From Desulfosediminicola ganghwensis (GTDB lineage Bacteria; Desulfobacterota; Desulfobulbia; Desulfobulbales; Desulfocapsaceae), in assembly GCF_005116675.2 (NCBI RefSeq), contig NZ_CP050699.1:2131001-2195000 (forward strand): a DNA stretch of 64,000 nt. Direction: 5' to 3'. This document shows, piece after piece, positions 55,756 to 63,880 of the stretch. The notes below the pieces were generated by a model. It did no database searches. It was given only the letters and a program-made list of their open reading frames with translations, and was not told where the DNA came from. The stretch's first letter is position 1. Each line of letters starts with the position of its first letter. The position numbers were made by a program, and so were the translations under genes.

Positions 55756-56037
55756 AAAAGTGGAGATGACATCTTGAAGGGAATCCTGCAATGCTTTCCA
55801 GGTATCCTCAACCCCTTCCATAATTTGCTCCGACACACTGTCCTGAGTCCGATTCAATTCGAGCAACCGCTGCTTTGCTTCTTCAATTCTCTGTTCCAGC
55901 AAATCAATACGTCCGACATTTTCGGATCAAACACTACCTGCTACGCTTTTGATGTTAGCTTTGAACTCAGCAAGTTTGACTTGTGCCAGTTCAACATCGT
56001 TTTTAAGCTTTTCCTGTAATTTTTTTTTATCACTCAT
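55741..56037 (-). pseudogene. Paralogue of the 98-aa coiled-coil gene with one in-frame TGA
   Basis: The frame from the ATG at 56037 reads MSDKKKLQEKLKNDVELAQV and onward to KSVAGSV, then TGA, then continues without shift as LLEQRIEEAKQRLLELNRTQ to DSLQDVISTFEGHH and TAA at 55741. Apart from the TGA it is full length and highly similar to the 29539-29835 gene. GAGGAG precedes the ATG and a sigma-54 promoter lies about 160 bases upstream. Truncation to 36 residues is expected unless the TGA is read through. Confidence 0.85.
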
Positions 56038-56198
56038 TGTATTCTCCTCAAATAAAGAAAGGTGAGACGATCGTATGCGTTCAGCAGCACCCCATCTTCG
56101 CACGATCAGGCTGTCGTGCAGAGGACTCATCTGAATACTCATGGCAGAACCTGTCTTCCACATGAGATGCAGCAGAAGTGTACCTATAATCTTAGTTC

Positions 56199-56214
56199 AG
56201 CAATTCCCATGCTA
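56199..56214 (-). promoter_or_regulatory. Sigma-54 (-24/-12) promoter, decayed operon
   Basis: The minus strand reads TAGCATGGGAATTGCT, keeping one of the two G of -24 and the invariant GC of -12. It is the third member of the set at 29906 and 33977; the loss of one G may weaken it. Confidence 0.75.
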
Positions 56215-56312
56215 AGTGCCCGATACCAGCTCTCTCTACACCCCATCACTCTGCATTTTTAGTATAATTCACTTATGCCGCCTCCTCTGAATGTGTGTCG
56301 TCACCCACAGGC

Positions 56313-56352
56313 TAAAGGTCATATTTAACCACTTGGGCAAATATGACCTTTA
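56313..56352. promoter_or_regulatory. Palindromic enhancer (UAS), decayed operon
   Basis: Perfect 14-bp arms TAAAGGTCATATTT and AAATATGACCTTTA around a 12-nt centre containing ACCACTTGG. It lies about 120 bases upstream of the -24 element, like the other two sites. Confidence 0.85.
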
Positions 56353-56465
56353 GACCCTCACTGTCGATGCAGCCATTCCCATTTTATTGGAGCATCTTGT
56401 ATGCGACGCAATGCTTAGTGCTCACTGTTGTGCTTCACTTCAAGCTCTCGCAAAGGGAATAAAAT

Positions 56466-56625
56466 ATGCGAAAAGCTGACAATGTCATGGCTGTCCTGTA
56501 ATGCTTCAGTTGGAAATGGAGAATCCATTGTTTTGAGTTGGTTGGCCATCCTGATAGCTGGACAAGAGAGTTTATATGATCTTACGTTATCGGCTTGTAA
56601 ACGTTCAGCAGTGAACCGGCTGGGA
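56466..56625 (+). pseudogene. Degenerate copy of the 92-aa island gene
   Basis: AAAGGGAATAAAATATGCG resembles the ribosome site and start at 36151-36170, but a TAA-type stop comes after about ten codons. After an inserted stretch of about 60 bases, GGCCATCCTGATAGCTGGAC onward matches the frame of the 36165 gene again (HPDS-x-REF), with further stops. It keeps the same position relative to the sigma-54 promoter and hsp20 as in the first island. Confidence 0.7.
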
Positions 56626-56675
56626 AAAGCAAGTGCTTTTCCCAGGTCCTATTGATAGTTAGAATTCATTTCTTG

Positions 56676-57116
56676 TTACTCTACTTTAATCTCAATGGCT
56701 TTTTGCTTTACCTCCTCAGTCTTCAGAATCTGCAGGTTCAGCATGCCATCCTTGAACGAAGCCTTGATGTTCTTTTCATCGACATTGTCGGGCAAGGTAA
56801 AACTCCGGGTGAAGATTCCGAAAGATCGTTCGATTCGATGGATTTTTTTTCCTTTCTCCTCTATCTCCTGTTTTCTCTCCCCCCGAATCGTCAAGATACC
56901 ATTGTCTACTGTAACCTTGACATCTTCTCTATTTACCTCGGGAATTTCTGCTTTGATTACGAATGCCTTATCGGTCTCAATGATGTCTACACGGGGAGCC
57001 CAATCCCCTGCAGCAATAACCTCTTGGCTTCCCGCTCGAGGTTGCCCTACAGCTCTCGTGTAGCGTTCGACCATATCCTCAATTTCTCGCCATGGATCCC
57101 ATCGTACTATTGCCAT
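56676..57116 (-). CDS. Small heat-shock protein Hsp20
   Basis: 146 residues from the ATG at 57116, which follows GGAGG; a longer frame to 57170 is not supported. N-terminal MAIVRWDPWREIEDMVERY, then the alpha-crystallin domain (WAPRVDIIETDKAFVIKAEI; VDNGILTIRGERKQE) and the C-terminal I-x-I type motif in AIEIKVE. It binds unfolding proteins without ATP. It is intact, whereas the first island has only an N-terminal scrap at 35752. It lies 70 bases after the gpmA-ftsH chimera on the same strand. Confidence 0.95.
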   Translation of the reverse strand: MAIVRWDPWREIEDMVERYTRAVGQPRAGSQEVIAAGDWAPRVDIIETDKAFVIKAEIPEVNREDVKVTVDNGILTIRGERKQEIEEKGKKIHRIERSFGIFTRSFTLPDNVDEKNIKASFKDGMLNLQILKTEEVKQKAIEIKVE

Positions 57117-57186
57117 AATGAACCTCCATATTTGCGGGCATTTGTTTTCCCAACTGGACGATTCCCGCATTCAGCCCATCAGGGGG

Positions 57187-57783
57187 TTACGTGGATTTCT
57201 CTGTGTTTCCAGAATGGTCAACATTTTCATTATCGCTTTTTCCGGCGCTGTTCGAGGATGGCTGCTCGGGAGATATGTTCGCCATTCCCGATGGGGCTAC
57301 TGACAGCATCTTCCTCAGCTCCTCTCCCTGCACGCTTTCCTTTTCAAAAAGGATATGGGCCAGATCATTCAAGACACCCTGCGCTCTGAGAGAAGCTTCA
57401 TTGATAATGTTGGCCAGGTCCGCCCCGACAAAACCCGGTGTGCGACCGGCGATTTTGCCGAGGTCGACATCGGGACCAAAAATCACATTTCTGGAATGGA
57501 TCTTCAGGATGGCTTCACGTCCATGGATATCCGGTCGGTCGACCAGGACCTGCCGATCGAGTTCGTCCAAAACGATCCATAGCGTTCGAATAGCTCGCTT
57601 GAGTAAAGAGGTGTAGGCGACATCGAACCGGTATCCCGCCTCGCGCAAGGCAGCACCAGCCTTATGTGCCTCGGCGATTCCGGCTTCGGCAAGGTCTACG
57701 TCTTGCCAACCGGTAAAGCGGTTCTGCTGGTTCCAGTCACTTAACCCGTGCCGCAGGAGTACAAGTTTGTGCCTGCTCTCCAT
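57187..57783 (-). pseudogene. gpmA-ftsH chimeric open reading frame
   Basis: One uninterrupted 198-residue frame made of three pieces. Residues 1-75 are the N-terminal part of a BPG-dependent phosphoglycerate mutase, with the active-site [12 protein letters not shown] and [14 protein letters not shown]. Residues about 76-133 are from FtsH just after the AAA region ([34 protein letters not shown]). The rest is the FtsH C-terminal end ([20 protein letters not shown]) with a new tail. Walker motifs and the HEXXH protease site are missing and the mutase is half length, so neither activity is expected. Deletions joined at LDR and after the Leu-Arg of NEASLRAQ. Confidence 0.9.
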
Positions 57784-58492
57784 AATTGGCTCCCCTGATC
57801 CAGGAGATAAGAATTCAAGATTTTGGGATATTGAGCTTTCACTCTGTCAGTTGATCCTGGCCTGCATGCGAGTCATGTGTAGTCATATGCGTCCACCACG
57901 AACATGTTGTGCACCAGCATTCACTATCTGGGATATTGAATTTTTAGAGCCACCTTTTCGGCCTTTCGCAATTATTAAGCCGAAACCTGATTGGCGGACA
58001 TGAATCGATGATTTCTAGTTGGGTAAATATCGTATTATCGGATAGATGCACTTTCGAGCAATGTTCGCTAATTACCCTTCGGCCTAATACACCACAGTCG
58101 TTAAAATTATATAGCCTCTTCTGTATGTTCTCAAAGAAAAATTCTGATTTCTAGGCTTTAATAAAAGTTGGCCATTGGGTGAAAACTCGACCAACAGCCC
58201 TGCTGCATTAGGACTGCTAAGACAGTTTGCTAAAGCTATTAGCTGCGTACGACCAAAGAGATGGGGGGCGCCGATCCGGACCATCTTCAAACAGTTTGAA
58301 GTAGACTCAAGCTTGAAAAGTGATGTATATCCCCTGCACAACAGGGTGTGTCTCGTTGGCTTTGGAGCAGTATCATCAGCTCGAACCACCCCGGAACGAT
58401 TGAAGGAGATGGGGCAGCCATCCTCGATGGAGACAGCAATAGATTTATCCTGGCAATACATTGCCGTGGATTCTTCACCTCGGTTTACCTTG
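57784..58492. other. No confident gene
   Basis: Overlapping frames on both strands (58084-58536 minus; 58175-58555 and 58348-58626 plus) compete and none has a clear family match. The last one runs into the 800-bp repeat. I regard the stretch as decayed. No sigma-54 promoter like the other three is seen upstream of the chimera. Confidence 0.4.
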
Positions 58493-59293
58493 TTCCTGAT
58501 AATGTCCAGATCCTTCTCGCTGGAAAATTGCTCCATTTTCGATCAGAGGCGGTGAAAGAAACTACTTTCGTATCAACCACCCTGATCAAGCCTAAACAGC
58601 CCCTCTGTCGGAAAAGCTATACCTGAGAATGTTCCAGCCTGTCAGGAGAATCTTCACCGCATGAATGCAGTTTTTTCAAATAGCCGAGGGGATAGATTGT
58701 TTCTCTGCTTGGAGAATGTTACGGTTATAGAACTGACTCAAGAAAACGGTTGGGCAACCTATGCTATTGCAGATGTGTGGAAGATCTGCAGAAATATAAT
58801 TGGTTAGAAGAGGGGCGGGCTATGATAATTCTTGATACTGGCGGAATTAAGGAGCTGATGTTAGGAAGTTTCGTTGCTGCAGTATGTTTTGGTGCTCCCG
58901 TATTAATGAAATATACGTTTCCTGAACCTACGGCAATACACGAAGTGGTTAATGAAATGCCGTTTCTCGGTTGTCTGATTGTTGGTTTAACGTTTATCAG
59001 ACTGTTGCAGCGCAAGAAGAATCTCGAAAAAGATACATAAAACTAATTAGTATGATTACGTTTTTGGCGACCCCACATTGAGTGAGAATAACCAGCACTC
59101 TTTAAAGGATAGAAGAGACAGTACTTTACTGTCAGGCATTACAACAGTGTTGCCTCCCAAGTAAGATACCGGAATGTTTTCCCCAAATTATGTAATGTTC
59201 CTGTAAGAACATACATTCATCAAAGCAAAATAGCAGTACAGTTATAACAAACAGAAGTGGGTGCGGAAAATTGGACCAGTAGTTAAGGTGGAG
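58493..59293. repeat. 800-bp direct repeat, copy 2 (partner 41289-42088)
   Basis: Almost identical to copy 1, including the 72-aa gene. It ends at GGAAAATTGGACCAGTAGTT, followed in this copy by an IS3-type orfA scrap. Confidence 0.9.
58822..59040 (+). CDS. 72-aa small membrane protein, copy 2
   Basis: Same as the protein at 41619-41837 except for the last residue (Thr for Ala). Two hydrophobic segments. The upstream frame from 58750 is open in this copy because a TGA is changed to TAG/GAG context, but the ATG at 58822 corresponds to the start in copy 1. Function unknown. Confidence 0.5.
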   Translation: MIILDTGGIKELMLGSFVAAVCFGAPVLMKYTFPEPTAIHEVVNEMPFLGCLIVGLTFIRLLQRKKNLEKDT

Positions 59294-59319
59294 TCAAAAC
59301 ATCAAAAAGGACTTCACTC

Positions 59320-59385
59320 ATGACCAAGAGAAGGAAATTTCAGCCGAATTTAAAGCAAAGGTTACCCTCGAAGCCCTGGTGTATC
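59320..59385 (+). pseudogene. IS3-type orfA scrap
   Basis: ATGACCAAGAGAAGGAAATT starts MTKRRKF; after one missing base the other frame continues SAEFKAKVTLEALV, the usual start of IS3-family OrfA. The rest is gone, replaced by IS30-type sequence. Confidence 0.7.
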
Positions 59386-59459
59386 GCTTCTTTTTCATTG
59401 AAATCTCCTGTGTCCAAGTATGTTAACTCGGACTCCGGAAATTTCCAATTCACGCTGAG

Positions 59460-59631
59460 CCTATATATACCCAAGCCGTAAATTCGGCATCTTTGCTCTT
59501 GAGTGAGTTGGTGATAGTGTTTGTTGTGATTGTTCATGAAATACCGTGGTTAGGTGTGAGAGCTGAAACCATATCGTCAACTCACTCACTTTTCACCCTT
59601 CAGTCTGTTGCACTTATTGTATTACCCCAGC
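59460..59631 (-). mobile_element. IS30-family scrap with one inverted repeat
   Basis: The minus strand encodes MNNHNKHYHQLTQEQRCRIY from 59537, the N-terminus of the same transposase as at 4756-5724. The inverted repeat GTTGCACTTATTGTATTACC (to 59631) matches 5794-5818 with one change. The rest of the element is missing. Confidence 0.85.
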
Positions 59632-59804
59632 GATGAGCATAACAACAGTCGATCTGTTCTATTTGCCTCTCTTTCTCTGTCCGTGTTTCCGAGCGTAGAA
59701 TCGATATTTGACCTTTTTCTTAAATTGGTGTTACTTAGCCGGAAAGGGCGTGGGGAAACAGTTTGGGAACTGACCTGCCGGTTCGCTTAGTGAAGGAGGG
59801 AGGG

Positions 59805-61895
59805 ATGGATGTTCTTGATATTATGCATGACAGGATAGTGTTCCTGTCTGCTGATGCAACACTTCGGGATGCTGCGAAAAAGTGTGACCAAAACCGGGAT
59901 AGGGAGATTGTTGTCAAAACGAGCGATGGCATCCCGGTAGGAGTTGTCACGCGCGATGATGTTGTCGCGGCGCTGGCGGCTGGGGCCATGCCTGACGCTA
60001 ATGTCGGCAGCATGACCCGAAGTTCTGTCGGCAGTACTCTCTCGAATGTACCGATCGACTCACTTGTCAATGAACCATTTGATCGCTGGGTGGTGTATGA
60101 TGAAGACCAAATTGCCGGCCTGCTGAGGCGTTCTGACTTCGATGTATTTCTCCTCAATACTCCCGATCATATTTTTGCTCTGCTCGACCCGCTGCTTGAC
60201 TGTGTCGATGAGCCAATCGTCATAATCAACAATCAGTGCCGGGTGGTTGTTGTTAACGCTGCGGCCTGCAAAGAGTTCAAGGCCAAAAGAGAAGACGTTC
60301 TCGGGCAAGCAATAACAAACATGTTTGGGCCGACCTCGCCCAAAACCCTCCTTAAGAACAATGATTTCAAGCTGATTCAGAAGTTCAGGCAAAGCGACAC
60401 CATCTATGTGGCAAATTGGACCTCCATTCGTCATGACGGGAGAATGATCGGAGGTTTTGCTATATTGCGTGACATAACCGACTACGAGTCGATGTCCACA
60501 GAGTTGGATCGAATAACTGATATTTCCAAGGAACTCAAGGCGATCATTGATTCTTCCTTTGATGGCATTTTTGTGACCGACGGGGAGAGTACAACTCTGA
60601 AAGTCAATACGGCCTATGAGCGCATAACAGGTGTCACCAGAGAAGAAGTCGTTGGCAGGACCATGAGTAGCCTGGTTGAGGAGGGCATTTATGATGAATC
60701 TGTCACCTTAAGGGTTCTTCGGGAAAAAATGCCTGTCACAATCGTACAGCATATCATGAAGACTGGCAAGACGGTCGTGGTGACAGGAAATCCGGTCTTT
60801 GACGGTGATGGCAACATCTTTCGGGTGGTGACCAACGTACGAGATGTAACCGAGTTGAATCAGTTGCAGAAAAAGATTAGCAAGATGGAACAGCTGCAGT
60901 CGCAATATGAGATAGAAATCCAGCAGCTGCGTATGCACGCTGATGATCAGAAGGATTTTGTCATAAAGTCGAAGAAAATGAAGGAGGTGTATACACTCGC
61001 TTTAAAGCTTGCCGAGGTGGACTCCACCGTTTTGATCCAAGGGGATTCCGGTGTTGGCAAAGAGGTCGTTTCCGAGATTATTCACCGCCACGGAGCGCGG
61101 CGGAATAGGCCTTTTGTCAAGCTCAGTTGTGCGGCAATCCCAGAAAATCTCTTGGAGTCGGAGCTGTTTGGGTATGCGCCGGGAGCCTTCACCGGAGCGA
61201 GCAAGGAGGGCAGGGCTGGTGTTTTTGAACTCGCTCACGGAGGAACCATCTTTCTTGATGAAATAGGGGAGATGCCGATGGGGCTGCAGGTAAAATTGTT
61301 ACGCGTGCTGCAGGAGAGGGAGGTCGTCCGTATAGGTGGAGCCAAGCCCAAGAAAGTTGATATTCGCATCATGGCAGCAACGAACCGGGATCTGGAGCAG
61401 ATGGTCCGTGAGAAGCTCTTTAGAAAAGATCTCTTCTACAGGCTCAATGTGGTGCCGGTTGTTATTCCTCCCCTCTGTGAAAGGAAAGAGGCCATTAGTC
61501 ACTTTGTCTATTTCTTTCTCCGCAAGCACAACAAAAAACAGGGGTTGAGCAAGCAGATCACCACGGAGGCGCTGGAGGTCCTGGTCGGTTACGATTGGCC
61601 GGGAAATGTGCGGGAACTTGAAAATATGGTGGAGCAGCTGCTTATTATGGCACAGGGAGAGGTGATAACGGTCGAAGCCCTGCCAACCCGGCTGAGAACT
61701 CTGCTTTCACCAGTTGCCTCCGTGGCCCACGGGGAGAAACCATTCAAGGTGGCGCTTGAGGAGTTTGAGTGCAGGCTGCTTAAAGGTGCCATAGACAAGC
61801 ACGGCAGTTCCCGTAAGGTAGCGAAAGCGCTGGGTATCAACCAGTCGACGGTGGTCCGCAAGGCCAACCGTTTCGGGATACAGTTTTGCGGGTGA
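59805..61895 (+). CDS. Sigma-54-dependent activator with CBS and two PAS domains
   Basis: About 696 residues from the ATG at 59805, which follows AAGGAGGGAGG; the frame is open from 59763. CBS pair at residues about 1-110 (VLDIMHDRIVFLSADATLRD, DGIPVGVVTRDDVVAALA), PAS 1 (EPIVIINNQCRVVVVNAAAC), PAS 2 (FDGIFVTDGESTTLKVNTAY), AAA+ domain with GDSGVGKE, the GAFTGA loop in APGAFTGASKEG, and GGTIFLDEIGEMP. The C-terminal TyrR-like helix-turn-helix is SSRKVAKALGINQSTVVRKA. CBS domains often sense adenine nucleotides. It faces the small ORF and permease downstream and probably controls them. Confidence 0.94.
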   Translation: MDVLDIMHDRIVFLSADATLRDAAKKCDQNRDREIVVKTSDGIPVGVVTRDDVVAALAAGAMPDANVGSMTRSSVGSTLSNVPIDSLVNEPFDRWVVYDEDQIAGLLRRSDFDVFLLNTPDHIFALLDPLLDCVDEPIVIINNQCRVVVVNAAACKEFKAKREDVLGQAITNMFGPTSPKTLLKNNDFKLIQKFRQSDTIYVANWTSIRHDGRMIGGFAILRDITDYESMSTELDRITDISKELKAIIDSSFDGIFVTDGESTTLKVNTAYERITGVTREEVVGRTMSSLVEEGIYDESVTLRVLREKMPVTIVQHIMKTGKTVVVTGNPVFDGDGNIFRVVTNVRDVTELNQLQKKISKMEQLQSQYEIEIQQLRMHADDQKDFVIKSKKMKEVYTLALKLAEVDSTVLIQGDSGVGKEVVSEIIHRHGARRNRPFVKLSCAAIPENLLESELFGYAPGAFTGASKEGRAGVFELAHGGTIFLDEIGEMPMGLQVKLLRVLQEREVVRIGGAKPKKVDIRIMAATNRDLEQMVREKLFRKDLFYRLNVVPVVIPPLCERKEAISHFVYFFLRKHNKKQGLSKQITTEALEVLVGYDWPGNVRELENMVEQLLIMAQGEVITVEALPTRLRTLLSPVASVAHGEKPFKVALEEFECRLLKGAIDKHGSSRKVAKALGINQSTVVRKANRFGIQFCG

Positions 61896-61898
61896 TCA

Positions 61899-61938
61899 CC
61901 TGATGCCGGTCGGCATCAGGCGATGCGGATAAGCATCG
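61899..61938 (+). terminator. Two tandem hairpins after the activator gene
   Basis: CCTGATGCCG-GT-CGGCATCAGG (61899-61920) is a perfect 10-bp stem, followed directly by CGATGC-GGATAA-GCATCG. No long T run follows, so termination is probable but not proven. Confidence 0.55.
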
Positions 61939-62304
61939 GTGTCTTGGCATTCCTTTCGATAGAAGGGAAAACCAAATTGTTTGATAGCTGTTTAGAGTGA
62001 AAAATGAGTGTGGTTGATGCGAAACAGCATCAATTTTGTGGTGAATTGCTATGGTTGTCGAATATTCTTCCTCTGTTGAAAGCCATCTCCTTTCGATATT
62101 TCACTGTTCCCTTTCACCTCCTCCTGACAAAACATGTTTCTCATCGAAAACGGTGGGGTGGAACGTGGATGATGTCACTTTTATCCAGTTATGGCAAATG
62201 ATTGCCAATCTGCTGGATATTCCCTTTCTGAATGACCATTCAAGGGATCCGTGTATCAGGTTGGTTGGGCCAAATCCAGTCTCATTTTCAAGGAATGACT
62301 GAAA
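61939..62304. other. Upstream region of the small ORF and permease
   Basis: Contains GGCAAATGATTGCC at about 62194-62207, a palindrome that resembles a -24/-12 site but has one base too few between the elements. No gene is seen. Confidence 0.4.
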
Positions 62305-62433
62305 ATGACAAAAATGTACACTCCGGGCGCGCTTCTTGCTTTACTTGTAACCACCGGCACGATAGCCGGGTTCTCTGCGCGGAGAATTGATGAAATTCAA
62401 GCAGGACAATTATTCACGTTTAACCAGGAGTGA
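62305..62433 (+). CDS. 42-aa single-span membrane peptide
   Basis: 42 residues: MTKMYTPGALLALLVTTGTI and onward, one TM segment at about residues 8-26, then a charged tail (ARRIDEIQAGQLFTFNQE). AAGGA lies before the ATG. The stop is six bases before the permease ATG, and AGGAG near its end serves as that gene's ribosome site, so the two are coupled. It is too short for routine gene calling; it may be an accessory subunit of the permease. Function unknown. Confidence 0.55.
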   Translation: MTKMYTPGALLALLVTTGTIAGFSARRIDEIQAGQLFTFNQE

Positions 62434-62439
62434 TTGTAC

Positions 62440-63876
62440 ATGAAAGCAAAGAGAGAATATGGTGCATGCCAACCGGGCATACGTATGGGGTCGTTAACCT
62501 TCCGTTTGCCTTTCATCCACTACCGATTCGAAATAGCCGATTATCTGCAGGGGCTGCTGATGTGCACGGTTTGCCTTGCGATTATACCGGTACTGACGGG
62601 TAAACTGGGGATGTCCTTCGAGGTCGCACTGGCAATCGTCATTATCAACGGAACGCTGTACCTGGCTCATGTAACTTTCGGTGATCCCGTGATTCCGGGC
62701 TGGATAACCCCCGCAATTCCACTGCTGATTGCCTACGTTGAAACCTTCGCGCCCGGGGCTGCGCGGATGCAGGCACTTATTGCCTTTCAGCTCACCTTCG
62801 GAGTGTTTTGTGTCTTTCTCGGGGTGACCGGTCTGGCGAAGCGTTTTGTCTCCCTTATTCCCAATGCCGTGCAGTCAGCCATCTTGCTGGGGGCCGGCTT
62901 TTCCGCGGTCATGCTGGTCTTTAAGCCGGGCGAGGGCTTGAAGAGTTTTGACTCCAATCCATGGACCATTACCATCTGCATAGGTATCGCCTTTTATCTG
63001 TTGTTTTCAGAGCATTTCAAGAAGCTCAGGCGTAAGAACAAGTTCATGTATTACCTTGGTAACCTCGGCATGATGCCTGCGCTTGCCCTGGCAATTTTCG
63101 TCGGACCACTGCTTGGCGAGCTACCGTGGCCGACTTACGACGGCAGCATCATCACCCACCCTGATTTTGCAGGCCTGTTCAGGGACTTCACCGTATTTGG
63201 CAATATCCCGTTTCCCCCACTGGAGATGTTCATTACCGGTCTGCCCATGGTGATCAGCTGCTATATAGTTGTTTTCGGTGATGTAATTCAGTCACAGGCT
63301 CTGCTCGATGACGCCCAGAAATATCGTCCCGATGAGAATGTCGACTACAATCCCAACAGGTCCCACATCATTTTTGGTGTCCGTAACAGCATTATGAGTT
63401 TCCTCGGACCGGATATTTCCATGTGTGGCCCTCTCTGGGCGGCAATGCAGGTTGTGGTGTGTGAGCGGTACAAGCATGGTCCGAGAGCGATGGACTCCAT
63501 CAATGGCGGCGCCGGTTCCTTCCGCATGGGAACCTGGACCGGTTATTTTCTTGCCCCGATCGTCTCCACAGTGAAACCGATCCTCGGAGTCGGTCTGGCC
63601 TCCACCATGCTGATTCAAGGCTATGTGAGTGTACGGGTTGGTGTGCTGAAGTCGCGGGGATTCAACGACCTCGGCATTGCCGGCGTCGCTGGCGCAATCC
63701 TTGCCACCCGAGGCGCCGCCTGGGGATTGGGCTCAGCAATTCTTCTTACTTTCTTGATTTACCTCAGCAGTTTTCCCAAGGCGTACGAGAAGGAAGATCC
63801 GATCTTTCCCTGCGATTCACCTGAGAATATTGAAAAGCAAGTCGCTGAAGCATTGAAAGGAAACATGAGGAACTGA
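62440..63876 (+). CDS. Multi-span permease, NCS2/SulP-like
   Basis: About 478 residues with 12 or more TM segments. ATG at 62440 follows AGGAG. IADYLQGLLMCTVCLAIIPV, ITPAIPLLIAYVETFAPGAA, VSLIPNAVQSAILLGAGFSA and MVISCYIVVFGDVIQSQALL suggest the 7+7 inverted-repeat fold shared by the uracil/xanthine and SulP families. The exact family and substrate are not certain. It follows the activator and the 42-aa peptide, and another membrane-protein gene begins four bases later. Confidence 0.75.
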   Translation: MKAKREYGACQPGIRMGSLTFRLPFIHYRFEIADYLQGLLMCTVCLAIIPVLTGKLGMSFEVALAIVIINGTLYLAHVTFGDPVIPGWITPAIPLLIAYVETFAPGAARMQALIAFQLTFGVFCVFLGVTGLAKRFVSLIPNAVQSAILLGAGFSAVMLVFKPGEGLKSFDSNPWTITICIGIAFYLLFSEHFKKLRRKNKFMYYLGNLGMMPALALAIFVGPLLGELPWPTYDGSIITHPDFAGLFRDFTVFGNIPFPPLEMFITGLPMVISCYIVVFGDVIQSQALLDDAQKYRPDENVDYNPNRSHIIFGVRNSIMSFLGPDISMCGPLWAAMQVVVCERYKHGPRAMDSINGGAGSFRMGTWTGYFLAPIVSTVKPILGVGLASTMLIQGYVSVRVGVLKSRGFNDLGIAGVAGAILATRGAAWGLGSAILLTFLIYLSSFPKAYEKEDPIFPCDSPENIEKQVAEALKGNMRN

Positions 63877-63880
63877 TCGA

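Noticed and set aside
56652-57389. 245-aa plus-strand frame
   Set aside because: It overlaps the well-supported hsp20 gene on the other strand and the start of the chimera region, without a motif.
58084-58626. Three overlapping frames on both strands
   Set aside because: They exclude one another, lack recognisable domains, and one runs into the 800-bp repeat; treated as decayed sequence.
62190-62210. Possible sigma-54 promoter before the permease operon
   Set aside because: TGGCAAATGATTGC has one base too few between the -24 and -12 elements and is a simple palindrome.
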